64,000 bases of DNA from Cercis canadensis (GCA_003255065.1 QAOA01006992.1:213015-277014); one strand, 5' to 3'; shown: positions 1 through 12,470, counted from the first letter of the stretch. Notes: generated from the letters alone by a model not told the origin. Numbers and translations are program-made.

Positions 1-1463
1 AGGTAGCAGCCAGTCTTATCCTGGTAAAATTTAGGTGAGAAAACAAAATAACCCTCAAGAATCAAGTGTGTAAGGCCCGTGAAGGCCCACCAGCACATTA
101 GCACTCTATCAATTTTTGTTTTCTTTAAGCGTCCTGGGAAAAGACAGACATATCAAAACAAAGTTAGGAACTCTGCATTGTTTAAACTTACCAACGTGGG
201 AGAGGAAGGCTGAAGCTTGAAGAGTAAGACGTGGTTTTGTCTGTGTATGCCTTAAGAGCTAACTGTTGAAAAATTAAGAGCTTTGCAGTTGTTTCCAGCA
301 ATCAAGAGTTCAAGACAAGATATTTCGATTAGAATAATAATGGAAGGCAGATCACCTGAAGCTCGCAGAGCCATATGTCAGTGGGTGTGTGTGTGTGTTT
401 CTAAGAACTATGGGTAATTAGGGACATCTTTCATAATTCTTCTCTTGGTCTTTGATGAGAAAATAGAAGTCCAAATTCTACTGAAAGAATAAATGCAATG
501 TGCTGGGACAATGTACATCAACTGATTTATACACATCAATGTGCATAACTTCATGTGAAAAATTAAAATCTAGGATTGTTGTTAAAATTGAATATCTTCA
601 TGCAAGCACATGTTAGAAAGAAGAGTATGATATTATGAACAGTAAGCAGCAAAATGAATATGTTTCAGAGAATAATTAGTGATTCCATTTGGATAAACTA
701 ATCATTTCTGTTATATTTACACTCATGAACTTATGTATTATAATAATTAGAATTACCTATTGCTGAAGAAAATTGCAGCGAGACCGAATTTAATGACAGA
801 GTTTCTTATTAACTTTCATATTATTAATGTTAACCAGAACAAGTAAGACAATAAAACACTTAATGTGTTAAATCCTACATTAATCTTAGTCCCTACCCAG
901 AAATCACTATAGGATATGCAAATGAATATAGATAAATCTTCACTTTGACTAAGGCAAATCAATATTCAATTAGAGATTTAGCATGTTTAAAATTGCTCGT
1001 GTCATTATTTCCACCTTGAGGATCCATTCCAACTATTTTTCTCAGCAGATCTCACAGAAAAAGAAATGCAAAACCTCTTAATTCAGTAATGGTTCTCTGG
1101 TTCCTAATATCATATAACAGTACGAAATGATAAGCGCAATATTGTTAGTCAAATGCATTCAAGAACAGCCACATAAACAACAAAGACATCAACTGAGAGC
1201 AGGATTTGAAGCAGCACATTGCTTACTCAAAAAAGGTAACTTTTTTGGGTTCATGAAATTATCAAACAAAGACTAGTAAAAATTCTCTCAATTCAATACA
1301 TCTAAAAGGAACGCCCTCAATCAGCGTAGTTGCTCGAAAGTGTGGCATAACATTTTCATTTTAACTTAAGAAATTTGAGGAGATTTAGTATATAAGACAA
1401 CCCAATCAATAAATCTATAGAGGAATTAAAGAAGGTAAAAAGAAAAGGGGAGAGTAATCCTAC
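1..1463 (-). other. Probable intron 1 of the sterol isomerase gene
   Basis: AT-rich DNA downstream (leftwards) of the exon 1 donor. I looked for the next sterol isomerase exon on the minus strand and found no convincing coding stretch, and nothing else here is recognisable. Confidence 0.45.
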
Positions 1464-1617
1464 CAGAGAAGATCCAGACGAGGGAGAAGACGAGCAGGGT
1501 AGCGATGCCAAAGGGTGCAACAATGGCAGATTGTGAAAGAAAACATGGAACATAACCAGGTAGAACCAAGTCTCCGGGTACATATGGATGACTGTTTGAG
1601 ACTTGAGATCCCTCCAT
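1464..1617 (-). CDS. HYD1: Sterol delta8-delta7 isomerase (EBP/HYDRA1 family), exon 1 only
   Basis: First coding exon of a plant 3-beta-hydroxysteroid delta8,delta7-isomerase, an ER membrane enzyme of sterol synthesis. The 51 complete residues start MEGSQVSNSHPYVPGDL, and the block HPYVPxDLxLPGYVP followed by a hydrophobic segment ending LVFSLVWIFS matches the N-terminus I recall for Arabidopsis HYD1. The ATG is at 1617 reading leftwards. The exon ends at a good donor (TCTG|GTAGGA), with the GT at 1463-1462. No second exon with the family's CWW region is visible in 1-1463, so the rest lies beyond the left edge. The family assignment rests on this short exon, but the motif is distinctive. Confidence 0.8.
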
Positions 1618-1768
1618 TGTCGCCTTCCTCAGCTTAGGTACAGTATACTTGGTGAGAGAGAAGAGCGTACACTACGATGAGACCGATTGGTTGAATTGAG
1701 TTTTTAAACGACTGCCAAACTGCGTTTATACCACAACGTCTCCTACTCCGTTTTTACCTTTTTTTTGT

Positions 1769-2949
1769 GGGGGCCTTTAATTTACCCCAGGCAGAATTAT
1801 GGGGTTATATAACCCCATTTCAGGTGGCACAATTACCACCGTTTCTTGTGTTATGTATCAAATTCAATGGTGGATATTTAGTTGTGATTACTTGTTTAGT
1901 TGGTTATTTTTCAACTTGTGTGACAATATTAATGTGACCCACTAATTTAATTAAAATTATGTTAGCACTCCATTTAAAATAACAATTTATGTTAAAGTTC
2001 AGAATACACAAAGTATGATATTTTTCTCCATTTACATATTTTTCACAAACAAATTTATGAAATTTTTTTAAAAGATTTATATTCAAATTTATACATAAAG
2101 ATTCACAATTTAAAATAAAATTTTAAGCATGATAAAATNAATTTAAAAGGTAGAAATTAAACTTTTTTTAGCTTGTATAATTCATTTCTTTGAGGTGTAA
2201 TTCCTTAAAGTTATGATAGAACAACACTAATTTTTCTTATCTAATATCAAATTTTTTGAAGCTAAAAAAAAAAATTTGTCTTACCGCAGTAGGGAATTAC
2301 AATAGTATCTATGTCCCACAAACTTTACTCAAGATTTGATATCTTTTGAATAAAAAATAACGTTATTTCTCGCAATTTTTTAAAAATTCTAACTGTAACT
2401 TTTAGTTGATTGATGAGATAGAAATACTACTTTTTAATTATTGCATCATTTACACGATAGAGAAACTTGATTCCTTAGTTAATTTGGTGTCTAATTTTTT
2501 TTTCTCATAAAACCGAAGACTGCATATTTATCTATAAATGAAAGAATCTAGCAAGCATGCCAAGAGGCTGATTTAAAAAAAATATTTTGATACATTTAAA
2601 TGATTTTCGTTGTGTTTTTAAGTAAATATGTTTCTTTTTACCCCAAAGGTGAATGACAATAATTCTTGTAGCATTCAACTTTGTTAATAAATACATTAAA
2701 ATTGCTTTCTTAGTTGATTTCAGAGATATGGATGAAGGAAAATGGAGAAAAAACAAAAAGGTGAGAAAGGACAAGAAAATAAGACTTTTAAAAAATTTGG
2801 GGTTGATTTGTAATAAATAAAAATTTTGCCTATAACAGGCTAAGTAAATATGTGGGTCCCACTATCAAAACACTTGTTATAACTAAATTGGTCCAACTAG
2901 GATGGGGTTGTTTAACCCCATTTTTACATGGGGTCAGTTAAAGCCCCCC
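1769..2949. mobile_element. Non-autonomous MULE-like DNA element, 1.18 kb
   Basis: The ends are inverted repeats of about 50 bp. The left end reads GGGGGCCTTTAATTTACCCC, then a TGGGGTTATATAACCCCA hairpin. The right end, read in reverse, gives GGGGGGCTTTAACTGACCCC, then TGGGGTTAAACAACCCCA. A 9-bp direct repeat TTTTTTTGT flanks it at 1760-1768 and 2950-2958, the target-site length typical of Mutator-like elements. The repeat is T-rich, but the shared GT end supports it. No transposase reading frame is seen inside. It lies just upstream of the sterol isomerase gene. Confidence 0.75.
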
Positions 2950-2958
2950 TTTTTTTGT

Positions 2959-3549
2959 TTTTTTTTTTTTGTTACATGAGAGCAGGTTCAAACTTTTGAC
3001 TTCTTGCATATTATACTTAAATCCTTCACTCCTAGACCAAATTTAGTGGCTTTACTCCGTTTATACCTGGCCTAACGGCACTTACGCTTTATTTATACAT
3101 GCTCTGCTTAATGTGATTTAATTAAGATACTGCGAATTTGATAGAATAAGACAAAATTTTGAAAAAGTTTTATAAGTATTAGTGGTGGTGTTTTTCTATT
3201 AAAACATAATATGTGTATTATTTTTTATACATCAATATCACCTCATCTTCTTTTTCTATGTTAACACTGTTATCTTATTTTTTTTTGTTAGAACATAAAA
3301 TGAAAACTAAATCATTGACTTTCTTTATGAACTACTTTTTCCTTCACCATGACCGATGGTTTCAATCTCGTTATGCCTCTAAAAATTAAGATCTCAAATT
3401 CCTCTTATAATCTTCAGTGGTAAAAATAGAGTGTAATGGTCTTTTCCTTCCTTTTGGCAGAAATTGATGAAATTTGCACAAATTATATCTTCTCATATTT
3501 CATCAGCAAATGAGACAAAGTGCATGTAAGCATAAAAAAATGAAAATAC
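2959..3549. other. Intergenic, nothing recognised
   Basis: AT-rich sequence without a credible gene, tRNA or repeat structure that I can identify. Confidence 0.5.
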
Positions 3550-3558
3550 GAAAAAAAA

Positions 3559-3770
3559 GGAGGTTTTTTTAGATACTTTTAGTATTTATGTAGTATGTCA
3601 TACTATATAAGAATAACTAATAAATAAATGACATGTGTACAAGTTAACTATTTTTAAGTTTATTTAAAAAATTAAATAAATTATATTTTATATCTAATAA
3701 AATATAAAAATTATGTATGTTTGCCACGTCAGTATAGTATGACATACTTACGAAGTACCATAGAATCCCC
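3559..3770. mobile_element. Small MITE with TIRs (212 bp)
   Basis: Imperfect terminal inverted repeats: the left arm contains GTATGTCATACTATA near 3594-3608, and the right arm contains the reverse complement near 3733-3747. The outer ends are GGAGGTTTTTTTAGATACTT and, read in reverse, GGGGATTCTATGGTACTT. A 9-bp repeat GAAAAAAAA lies at 3550-3558 and 3771-3779, consistent with a MULE-type target duplication but low in complexity. There is no coding capacity. Confidence 0.6.
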
Positions 3771-3779
3771 GAAAAAAAA

Positions 3780-5017
3780 AATGAACATTTAGTTTGTCAA
3801 GTGTGTGTATTTTATTAGTCAATTTGACTATATTGCCGTATGTAACGTGCTGTTATGATTTGGCCCACCCAATATACACCTCTCTATGGCAAAAGGAAAT
3901 GGTGTATTGCGGTCTATCATCTCCATGGCCACTCGCGCTCTATCTTTTCTTATGTTCATTTCCTCTCTTAAATATTATAGAGTCAAGAATGCAGAGCCAC
4001 TTATTTATTTATTTATTTATTTTTTATAGAAAAAAGAAGGGCCTCTGCATTTGTTTAGTTGGCAACTTGTTCTTGCTATTATTATCAATCTTCTATTTAT
4101 TTAAAGATGGTGTTAATATAGCTTGAATTTGATGGAGAGTACATGAAATACCGTGAATCTTAACACACTTTAATAATACCATTGGATATTGATGTGCTAG
4201 AAAATAAAATGAAAAAAGCAAGAAATTAAATTTTCTTTCTATATACAGTTTTGGTTATTTATATGGAATGTTTATGAAACGTGTTGAAAATTTTGTGGAA
4301 ACATAAATTTTTAAATTTGTTTTTAATATTTTTAAGAAATAACCTTTTACATACTTAAGTTTAGTTTTAAGGAATTCCATTGTAGAATTATAAAAATAGA
4401 TAATATAATGTTGAATAATTATATTTTTAATCACAATAATATTGATATTGTAGATGCCCATGAGTCTTAACAACATTTAGTATACATAAAATATATTATG
4501 TATTCTAGTCTAAGTCTCAACTCTCAAACAACACATCATCACCAAAAAAAAAACTCTCAAATAACACATCCATAATCAACAAAAAGAATTATTGTATACA
4601 TATGTATATTACAACTTATTACCTATTCACTAAAAAATATTTTTTATCTATAATTTATATAGAAAATTCAAACCACTTAAAAGCTCAAGAAAAAGTAAGT
4701 TTTTCGAGCTAGTTTTTTCTTTAGTGACTCTAGTCCAGAACAAGCAAATCAACACAGCTGGCTCAGTCACCTACTATGACTTGGGGCAGGGGAATTTGCT
4801 ATACAATCCAAATCCCAGCCGAATTACCAATTTTTACCTGCATATTCTTATATTGCAGAACATAAAGAATAGGATTATAAAGTAAGAAATTGTACTATAT
4901 ATACTAATTGAAGGCTTTTTTTTTTTAAAAAAAAAAAAAAAACTCAAATATCCCCTGACTTCAATCGTCATAGGCCATAACCCCACAGAAAGAACAAACA
5001 TGTAGTTTTGTTGATAC
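3780..5017. other. Intergenic, nothing recognised
   Basis: AT-rich DNA with short A runs. The longest open frames here have no family resemblance and are AT-driven. Confidence 0.45.
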
Positions 5018-5257
5018 CTGAAGATCAAATGCCCCTAGCCAAGGCACATAATCAGCAAGATTGAAAGCTCCAGCAATGCTCAGTGTCTCTTGAACGAGTC
5101 CCTTCAAATGAAATTGATCATCCTTATTACGACCCAATATCATCTTATACACAATATCCTCTATAAGGTTCTCCACCACCCTCCAAGAGTACGCCCTTTC
5201 ACACATAGGTACGGTTACAAAGTTTGCTTTTAAGGGTGCCAATGTTTCAACTTCCAT
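5018..5257 (-). pseudogene. Inverted fragment of CYP736A-type P450 exon 1
   Basis: On the minus strand this encodes the last third of a CYP736A-like exon 1. The residues ENLIEDIVYKMILGR, then KGLVQETLSIAGAFNLADYV and PWLGAFDLQ, run up to a donor (CTTCAG|GTATCA) at the same place as in the two intact genes at 8780 and 20807. The part upstream of VENLIEDI is degraded. The matching exon 2 relic starts about 0.5 kb to the right on the opposite strand, so the two exons can no longer be spliced together. This points to a local inversion, or to two independent relics. Confidence 0.85.
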
Positions 5258-5768
5258 TTAATGCTATCGCATGCACCATCTTTCTCCAAAGAAGAGAAGG
5301 CTGTCCAGGCACAAAGGAAGATGGTCAAAATATTTCCGTTTCGTGGGTCAACGACACGAAACGAAGGTGACCGAAACAGAAATGGAAGGAGGGAGAAACA
5401 GATAGAGAGAGTAAGGTGTGAAACAGAGACATAGAAACATAAAAAAACAAAGAGAGAGATATAGACGAGGTGGTGAAGGAGTTTGAAAGAAAGGTCGCAG
5501 GAAGAAGAGCTTGAATTGTCAAGGGATATAGGAAGGAGTAGGTGGCTGTGGTGAATGGAGAAGCAATGATCATATGCTTCTGGAATGAGAAGAAAAAATG
5601 GGGGAGAACCGGAGAAGCATTCTGGATTTTCCTTCTAATCCTTCAACAATTTTTTTTTTTGTTTTTGCATTTTTTGCTAGGAGATTACTCCTCATTTCGT
5701 TTACACATAATTATTGTCATCTTCAATGAAAATGTTCATTCTCTAATTTGTTTAACTCTTGTTGTCAG

Positions 5769-7258
5769 GGATTCACACTACGCTTAAATAAAAGCAGTAA
5801 AGCACTTGATGAAGTGTTAGAGAAGATAATTAAGGACCATGAGGAAGCTCCTGATGTACATAAAGGGCACCGTAAAGACTTAATAGACATGTTGCTCTCG
5901 TTGATGAACCAATCCATAGATTCCCATGGTGAACAAAAGCATGTGAGTGATCGAACAAACATCAAGGCTATTCATTGAGTGGGCTTTATCAGAACTCTTG
6001 AGGTATCCAAGGGTGTTGAAAAATCTTCAAAATGAGATAGAAAATGTAGTAGGAATGAGGAGAATGGTAGAAGAAACAGATTTAGTGAAGTTCAGTCACT
6101 TGGATATGGTGATCAACGAAACCTTGAGATTGTATCCTTTTGCACCATTACTAGTCCCTCGAGAGTGCATGGAGGATGTTATAATTGATGATGACTTTGT
6201 CAAGAAAAAGTCACGGGTTCTAGTTAATGTATGGGCAATAGGACGAGATCCTAAAGTGTGGTCTGATAATGCTGAAAAATTGTCTAGAGAGATTCCTCAA
6301 CAATATAAACATCCTAGAAAAGCACTTTCAACTTATACCATTTGGTGCTGGATGAAAAGGTTGCCATAGGATTCAATTGGGTCTAACTACGGTTAGACTT
6401 AGGCCCCGGCCGTTTGGATAACATAACTTAAAGTTTATTAGAGTTTTTCTACTGATATAAGGGCTTTTATGTAAGAAAAATAGTGTTTGAATTAGCTTAT
6501 ATAAGTAGCTTATTAACCTCCAAAAAGTTATTTTTAGCTTATTTTATGAAGCAATTTTTTAGGCTATTTAGAAAAGCCTCGTGCAAAAGTTGATTTCCTT
6601 CATGGCCGACAAACTGTTTTTGAAATTTATGGGAGAATTATATCTCTATTAATATTAGAAATTCCGTAGAAATCTAATATTTCATCTCCCAAATTTAAAA
6701 CCCAACATTTAAAAGTACTTTTCAAGTATGTATCTAAACATTAAATAACTTAATTTAAAATAAGTTTATGGTATAAAAACTTCTCNGAAGCCATTTTTTA
6801 GGCTATTTAGAAAAGCCTCGTGCAAAAGTTGATTTCCTTCATGGCCGACAAACTGTTTTTGAAATTTATGGGACAATTATATCTCTATTAATATTAGAAA
6901 TTCCGTAGAAATCTAATATTTCATCTCCCAAATTTAAAACCCAACATTTAAAAGCACTTTTCAAGTATGTATCTAAACATTAAATAACTTAATTTAAAAT
7001 AAGTTTATGGTATAAAAACTTCTCACAAAAAGCCTTCTTATGTAAATGCTTAAATAAGTTGCTTACTCAAATGAGACCTTATTCTAGCGCAACTAGTGCA
7101 TTGCTTTGATTGGGAGCTTCCTTGTGGCATGAGTCACACTGACTTGGATATGAATGAGAAATTTGGACTCTCAATGCCAAGAGCTAAACACTAGCTAGTA
7201 ATGCCAGCTTATCGTATAAATAGTGGATCATATATTGAACAAATCAATGATGGTTGAG
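5769..7258 (+). pseudogene. CYP736A-type P450 exon 2 pseudogene split by a MITE
   Basis: After an acceptor (TTGTCAG|GGATTC) the sequence reads GFTLRLNKSSKALDEVLEKI, as in exon 2 of the intact neighbours. A deletion at about 5973 of roughly 45-50 bp removes the I-helix oxygen-activation segment (AGAFDT in the intact gene). The E-x-x-R helix (NETLR) remains. The region before the haem-binding loop is garbled and the haem cysteine is lost. A MITE (about 6400-7080) interrupts the frame just after the LGLTTV segment, and the C-terminal part ([11 protein letters not shown] onwards) resumes at about 7084. It is not functional as a P450. Confidence 0.9.
6400..7080. mobile_element. MITE inserted in the P450 pseudogene
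   Basis: Begins AGGCCCCGGCCGTTTGGATA and ends, read in reverse, AAGGTCTCATTTGAGTAAGC, giving imperfect inverted ends of the GGCCCC-GTTTGGATA type common in plant hAT-like MITEs. It separates adjacent parts of P450 exon 2, so its borders can be placed by comparison with the intact gene. I could not settle the target duplication. It contains a 238-bp near-exact tandem repeat (6548-6785 and 6787-7024) joined by a single N, which may be an assembly artefact. Confidence 0.7.
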
Positions 7259-8030
7259 ATGTTCCAGGACTCGTGATGCAAATATGTTTTTGTAATGTTG
7301 TCCTCCCATATATTTCTACATAGTGATACGTTTGTGGAGAGGAGAATTCGAAGACGTAGTACTTGTAAAAGATTAAGGCAGCTGTGTAGGATATCTATGA
7401 TCTAGTAGATATAGTTGTTGGTCTGGAGAATTTTTGTGGTAGCTGTTATCTAATTAAGTAGTTATCTTCTAAGAGTGTGGTTATTATCTTTTCACCAAGG
7501 TCTATATATAATGACCTACGTAAGATTGCTGTGTATTCAAAATATAATCAATAAAGCACCCCAAATCGGCTTAAAATTTCACTTCGATATAGTTTTGAGA
7601 GTGAGAAAGATAAAAGAGACGGGTTGTGTGATTTCAGAAATTTCAATAGCTCAACAAAAGTTAATTGATTTGTACAGTTGATGAAACTTAATCCTAAATA
7701 CAACTAGCATCAAATCGTGCTCTAGAACTATGGATAAGACAAAGCTCCCAAATCATATATTACCAGACAAAACCTGATTTGAGAATACAATTTGTTTCCC
7801 CTAGTTCAATATATTCCTATTTATGAGGAAAAAGAAAAAGTGATACTTACACGTGATATTAAGTGGAAATCACAATAAATTTAAACTCAATTAATCTATT
7901 TTTTTTTAATCCCACATTCCATCACAGTTTTGTCCAAAGATAATTTATTTTTTGTTATATGACGATAAAGATGTTCGAACTCTAACCCTCTTGTAAACTA
8001 CTCAAATCTCTCACTACTAAAATCCCATTT
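7259..8030. other. Intergenic; possible old LTR remnant, otherwise nothing
   Basis: The 7320-7690 stretch has an LTR-like look (a TATATATAA motif near 7501-7510, AATAAAGC near 7550), but I see no paired ends or internal domain. There is no gene I can support. Confidence 0.25.
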
Positions 8031-8555
8031 AGATAACATAGTTTATGACTTTAAAGAAGTTTCTCTACAATTATAAGTGTTTTTTATGCAAGTAAAAAGG
8101 TGTTTAGATGAACTTTAACCCCCTGAAGCTATTTTTAATTTATTTTGTGAAGTTATTTTTTTAAGTTGTTTACAAACATTTTTAGAATAATAATATCCCC
8201 ATTCATATTAGAATTTCCATTGAAGGCCAACTGTCCATCTCCCATCATAAACCCTTTTGTCCCTTTATATCTTCCACTAGATTCTTCAATTGACGTGTAA
8301 TTTCTACAATTAATAAGTATTTATATATTTATTTATCATAATATTTTTAGAAATAATTTATAAATTTTAAAAGTATTTTTTCAATTATATATCTAAACAC
8401 TAAATAATTATAAAAAAATTGATGTTAATTGCGCATAACAAGTTAGTGTATTTATCTTTTCCATTTATCATTTATGACTATGTAGGATGTAGCTTATAGC
8501 TTGCTTTGTAGTCATACTACTTTGTTACTAAAAGTCAAAATGAGGTTTAAGCCGG
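8031..8555. mobile_element. Older relative of the MITE at 6400
   Basis: Starts AATCCCATTTAGATAACATA and follows the same order of short blocks as the 6400 MITE: a short T-rich arm, a GAAGCTATTTTTAATTTATTTT-like block, then CATCTCCCATCATAAACCC. It ends near 8550 with TGAGGTTTAAGCC, the approximate inverse of its start. Divergence is greater than between the two halves of the 6400 copy. Borders are approximate. Confidence 0.5.
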
Positions 8556-8779
8556 GACCCAGATATAATTTTTTAAGAAATAATCTTACGCGTTTGGTTA
8601 GGCCCATTTTTATTTTAATAATCGTTCCTGGGATCTAGCCATCCCCATCCGCTAATGCACAAGTTGAGTTTATTCAGCCAGCTGTCTTGGCTATGACCAG
8701 TTCTTTGTTCAAAACCACGTTTAAGAACAAAAAACTCTCAACCTACTCCAACTTCTTTCTCGGAGGCAAATAATCAAAT

Positions 8780-10790
8780 ATGTTGCCTTCAACAGTAGCC
8801 ATTTCTGTGTTTCTCCTTTTGAGCTTCATATTCATTCTATCCGCTGCCATATTGAATCCAAAACAGTGCAAGGATGGCCAGAAAGAACCACCAGGTCCAA
8901 GGGCGTTGCCCGTTATTGGCAACCTCCACATGCTGGGTAAGCTCCCACATCGCACCCTTCAATCTCTGGCTAAAAGATACGGCCCCATCATGTCCCTACG
9001 GCTTGGACAGGTCCCAACCGTTGTGGTTTCCTCTTCTAAAGCTGCTGAGTTATTCCTCAAGACCTACGACACCGTTTTCGCTAGCCGCCCTAAACTTGAA
9101 GCAACAGAGTACCTTTCCTATGGCTCTAAGGGCCTTGTGTTTAGTGAGTATGGTGCTTACTGGCGCAACATGAGGAAATTGTGTACTTTACATCTTCTTA
9201 CTACGTCAAGGGTTGAGATGTTTGCTCCTTTGAGGAGGGAGGAGCTAAGACTAACGGTGAAATCAATTGAGAAAGCTGCAACGTTGGGTGAGGTTGTGGA
9301 CCTTAGCCAGATGGTTCGGGACCTTATAGAGAATATAGTGTATAAGATGATACTAGGTCGTACTAAGGATGACAAATTTGATTTGAGGGGTCTTATTGAA
9401 AAGGGAATGAGCATTTCTGGAGTTTTCAATCTAGCAGATTATGTGCCTTGGCTAGCTGCATTTGATCTTCAGGTATGATCTTGTACAACATTTTTTTTTT
9501 TTTTAAATTCTTATATACCTTGATATTTCTATGATGTGATAACATTAATCACCATTAATATAAAAGTATTTAATATTGGTCAATTATTTGTTTTAATGAT
9601 CAAAATTAAATATTTTTCACATTAATAATTATTATGTTGTTATGTCAAGAAAAAAAGAAATCACATATTAGAACCACCTTTTTTTTTTTGGCCTTGTTCA
9701 TTCTGACGATTGAAATCTAAGGGTAATCGTTCTAGTAAAACAAAATAATCTAGGATAATAATAATAATAATAAAAAAAAAGACTTCATTACCACTAGGAT
9801 TATATATATTATATGTAGGATCATGTTGCTTTAAGTGAGGAGATCTAGAGAATCATCCATATATCTTTGTAAATGATTATTTATTTGTTATTTTCAATGG
9901 AAGACTTATTCAAGCTATTTATAATTTTTAATTACTATTAGGGATTAAGACAACAATTCAAGAAAACTAGTACAGGACTTGACCAAGTGTTGGAGAAGAT
10001 AATTAGGGAGCATGAGCAGGCTCTTAATGTACAAAACGGCGAGAACTACAAGGACTTCATTGACATATTCCTCTCATTGATGCACCAACCAATTGATTCC
10101 TATGGTGAAGAAAACCATGTTATTGATCGAACTAACATGAAGGCTATTGTATTAGATATGATTGCTGGGGCATTTGACACTTCTACAACTGCAATTGAGT
10201 GGGCTCTATCTGAACTGTTGAGGCATGAGAGGGTGATGAAAAATCTTCAACATGAGCTAGAAAATGTGGTTGGAATGAATAGAATGGTGGAGGAGACTCA
10301 TTTACAAAAGTTGAGTTACTTGGACAAGGTGGTAAAGGAGACCTTAAGATTGTATCCGGTAGGACCATTAATCCCTCGAGAGTCGGTGGAGGCTGTTATA
10401 GTTGATGATTATTACATAAAGAAAAAGTCACGAGTCCTAATAAATCTATGGGCAATAGGGCGAGATCCAAATGTATGGTCTGATAATGCTGATTTATTTT
10501 ATCCAGAGAGATTTATCAACAACGACATAGACATTCGAGGACATGACTTTCAACTTACACCATTTGGTTCTGGTCGCAGAAAATGTCCTGGGATGCATTT
10601 AGGGCTAACTACAGTTAAACTTGTTATAGCCCAATTAGTGCATTGCTTCAACTGGGAACTTCCTTATGGCATGGCTCCTGATGACTTGGACATGAATGAA
10701 AATTTTGGCCTCACTATTCCAAGAGCTAAGCCTTTATTGGCTTTGCCATCTCTTCATTTATTGAATGAAGGTCATAATGGATCCAATTGA
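8780..10790 (+). CDS. CYP736A: Cytochrome P450, CYP736A-like, intact two-exon gene
   Basis: Exon 1 is 8780-9472 (donor CTTCAG|GTATGA) and exon 2 is 9942-10790 (acceptor TATTAG|GGATTA), giving 513 residues, normal for a plant A-type P450. An N-terminal membrane anchor (about 5-27) is followed by the proline hinge PPGP (37-40). Further motifs are I-helix AGAFDT (about 306-311), K-helix KETLR (363-367), PERF (about 419-422) and haem loop PFGSGRRKCPG with Cys446. CYP736A proteins are ER-bound monooxygenases of specialised or defence metabolism, and the substrate cannot be read from sequence. Compared with the intact paralogue at 20807 it lacks one residue after the K-helix (VGPLIPRES against APLLVPRVS). 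The ATG matches the paralogue's start. Confidence 0.93.
9473..9941 (+). other. Intron of the 8780 P450
   Basis: A 469-bp intron with a T run at 9490, an (AAT)n-like stretch near 9755-9775 and AT-rich DNA. The paralogue's intron at 21500 is only 88 bp, so this one has expanded or the other has shrunk. Confidence 0.8.
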
Positions 10791-12470
10791 AGCCTTGCTA
10801 AGATCAAAGGCAAAATAGTGGATGGTTAACCTTTTTTTTTTTTTTTTAAATAAATGGATTGTTGTACCATATATGATATATCACTGGGGGTTATGTAAAT
10901 ATTCTTTACTAAGCTATTGAATTTCCATTCGAAATCGTTTATTATGCATTCTCTTTCTCATTCCCTCAAGATTCATTTTGTCAAATCAAATGTACAATTA
11001 TTATATTTATGGAAGGCAGACAAAAGAAGCTGACATTTCCCTTTGAACAAATCCAATATTTTTTATTCGTTGAGATCATTAAAAATCCACAAAATTAGAA
11101 CACATATACCTTTATTCAAAGAAATTAATCTTATCAAACAAATCGACAAAAAACTCTCTTATATATATACTCGATACTCTCATTATACCTGGCTACGTGC
11201 TCTATAGCCAAAATTATTTTTGAAAAGTCATTCTGGTTAACCAATTTAACAGAGTTATAACAGTAACATAGAGCTCCTCTTGTCTCCTCCCCACAACACA
11301 CACAAAAAAAAAAANAAAAAAAAAAAAAAAAAGCCATTAAAAAAAAGAATTAATTAAATCTGGAAGCATCTTTATATTATATATTAAGAGAATTGTAGCC
11401 CAGGTTTCTTAAATCATCTTTAAAAAGTATGATACCAAATTGCGTGTGGCCGAAAATACTAAAATCGTTTTTAAGATTTGGTGAATTTCATAGCTAAAAT
11501 ATTAAAAAAAAAAAATCTTTTAAAAAGTAAGGAACTTCTTATTTAATGACTAGGAGCACATAAAAAAAAGTCCTCCAGCTTAATTTCTCCCTCTCTCTCT
11601 CTCTCTCTCTTATGTCTGGAGATATTTCTCAAATTCTTATGATAAATAGATGAAGCTAGAGCATTTGGAAAAAAAAAAAAATGATGATCTCTAGAGTATA
11701 CTTTTGAATAATAAACAAAGGCTTGCTAGGCTACTTCGTCGCAACAAATGAATTAATATTACCGAACAAATTGGCTTCTTCTTTCTTCCTATATTGTGGC
11801 ATCTTGTACTAAACGAAAAGTATGGTTAATTGAACTTAAGGGCTTTGGCAGATGGATTCTTTTTTTGTTCCCATTAATCATGATTTTTGAGAATGATAAT
11901 TCTCAAAAATATTACAAATGTGTTTGGTTGACCTTAAACATTACTGAAAATATTAAATAATGTTTCCTGAGAATATTAACCCCATGTTTAGTTTAATTAC
12001 AACTTTTTTAAGAATTTTAGTATTTTTTAAAAAAAATACCCATATCTATTTTAAGTTAGAATGAGATAACATGAATAGCCTTACAAATATGAACCCCATG
12101 AACAGCCAAAAGCCCTACCTTTTCCCACCCCAAGAGTTCTAAGCAGATATCTCAATCCGATTTGTGAGTGAGCTTTTCACCTGATCGATGTACAGAAAGG
12201 GAGGTACAACAACAGTTAACATCTGTACTTCTCACCAAATTTACAAAGATTAGGAAACAATATATTAATTGAAGATAAATTAACAAGGTTTTTAAGAAAC
12301 AGTTTCAAGCATAAGCCATAAACATAATGTATGCTAATCATGTTGGGGAGTGGCCACCAGACACCTTCCAAATCTTTTTTGGTACAAATAATTAGGTCCA
12401 CCCATAACCATCTCTATGTCGGACAGGTATTACAATTTATAATATTTTAGGGTTTGTTTGGGAGTTGAAG
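10791..12470. other. Intergenic, AT-rich, simple repeats
   Basis: Contains A runs (one with an N at 11315), a (CT)n tract near 11588-11610 and a short perfect hairpin, TTTTTGAGAAT with its inverse, around 11874-11905. No gene is visible. Confidence 0.45.

Noticed and set aside
3794-4126. 110-codon hydrophobic frame
   Set aside because: Low-complexity, repeated TTTA/ATTT codons, no start context or family resemblance.
7320-7690. Solo LTR downstream of the P450 pseudogene
   Set aside because: Has TATA-like and polyadenylation-like motifs but no TG/CA ends or target duplication that I could place.
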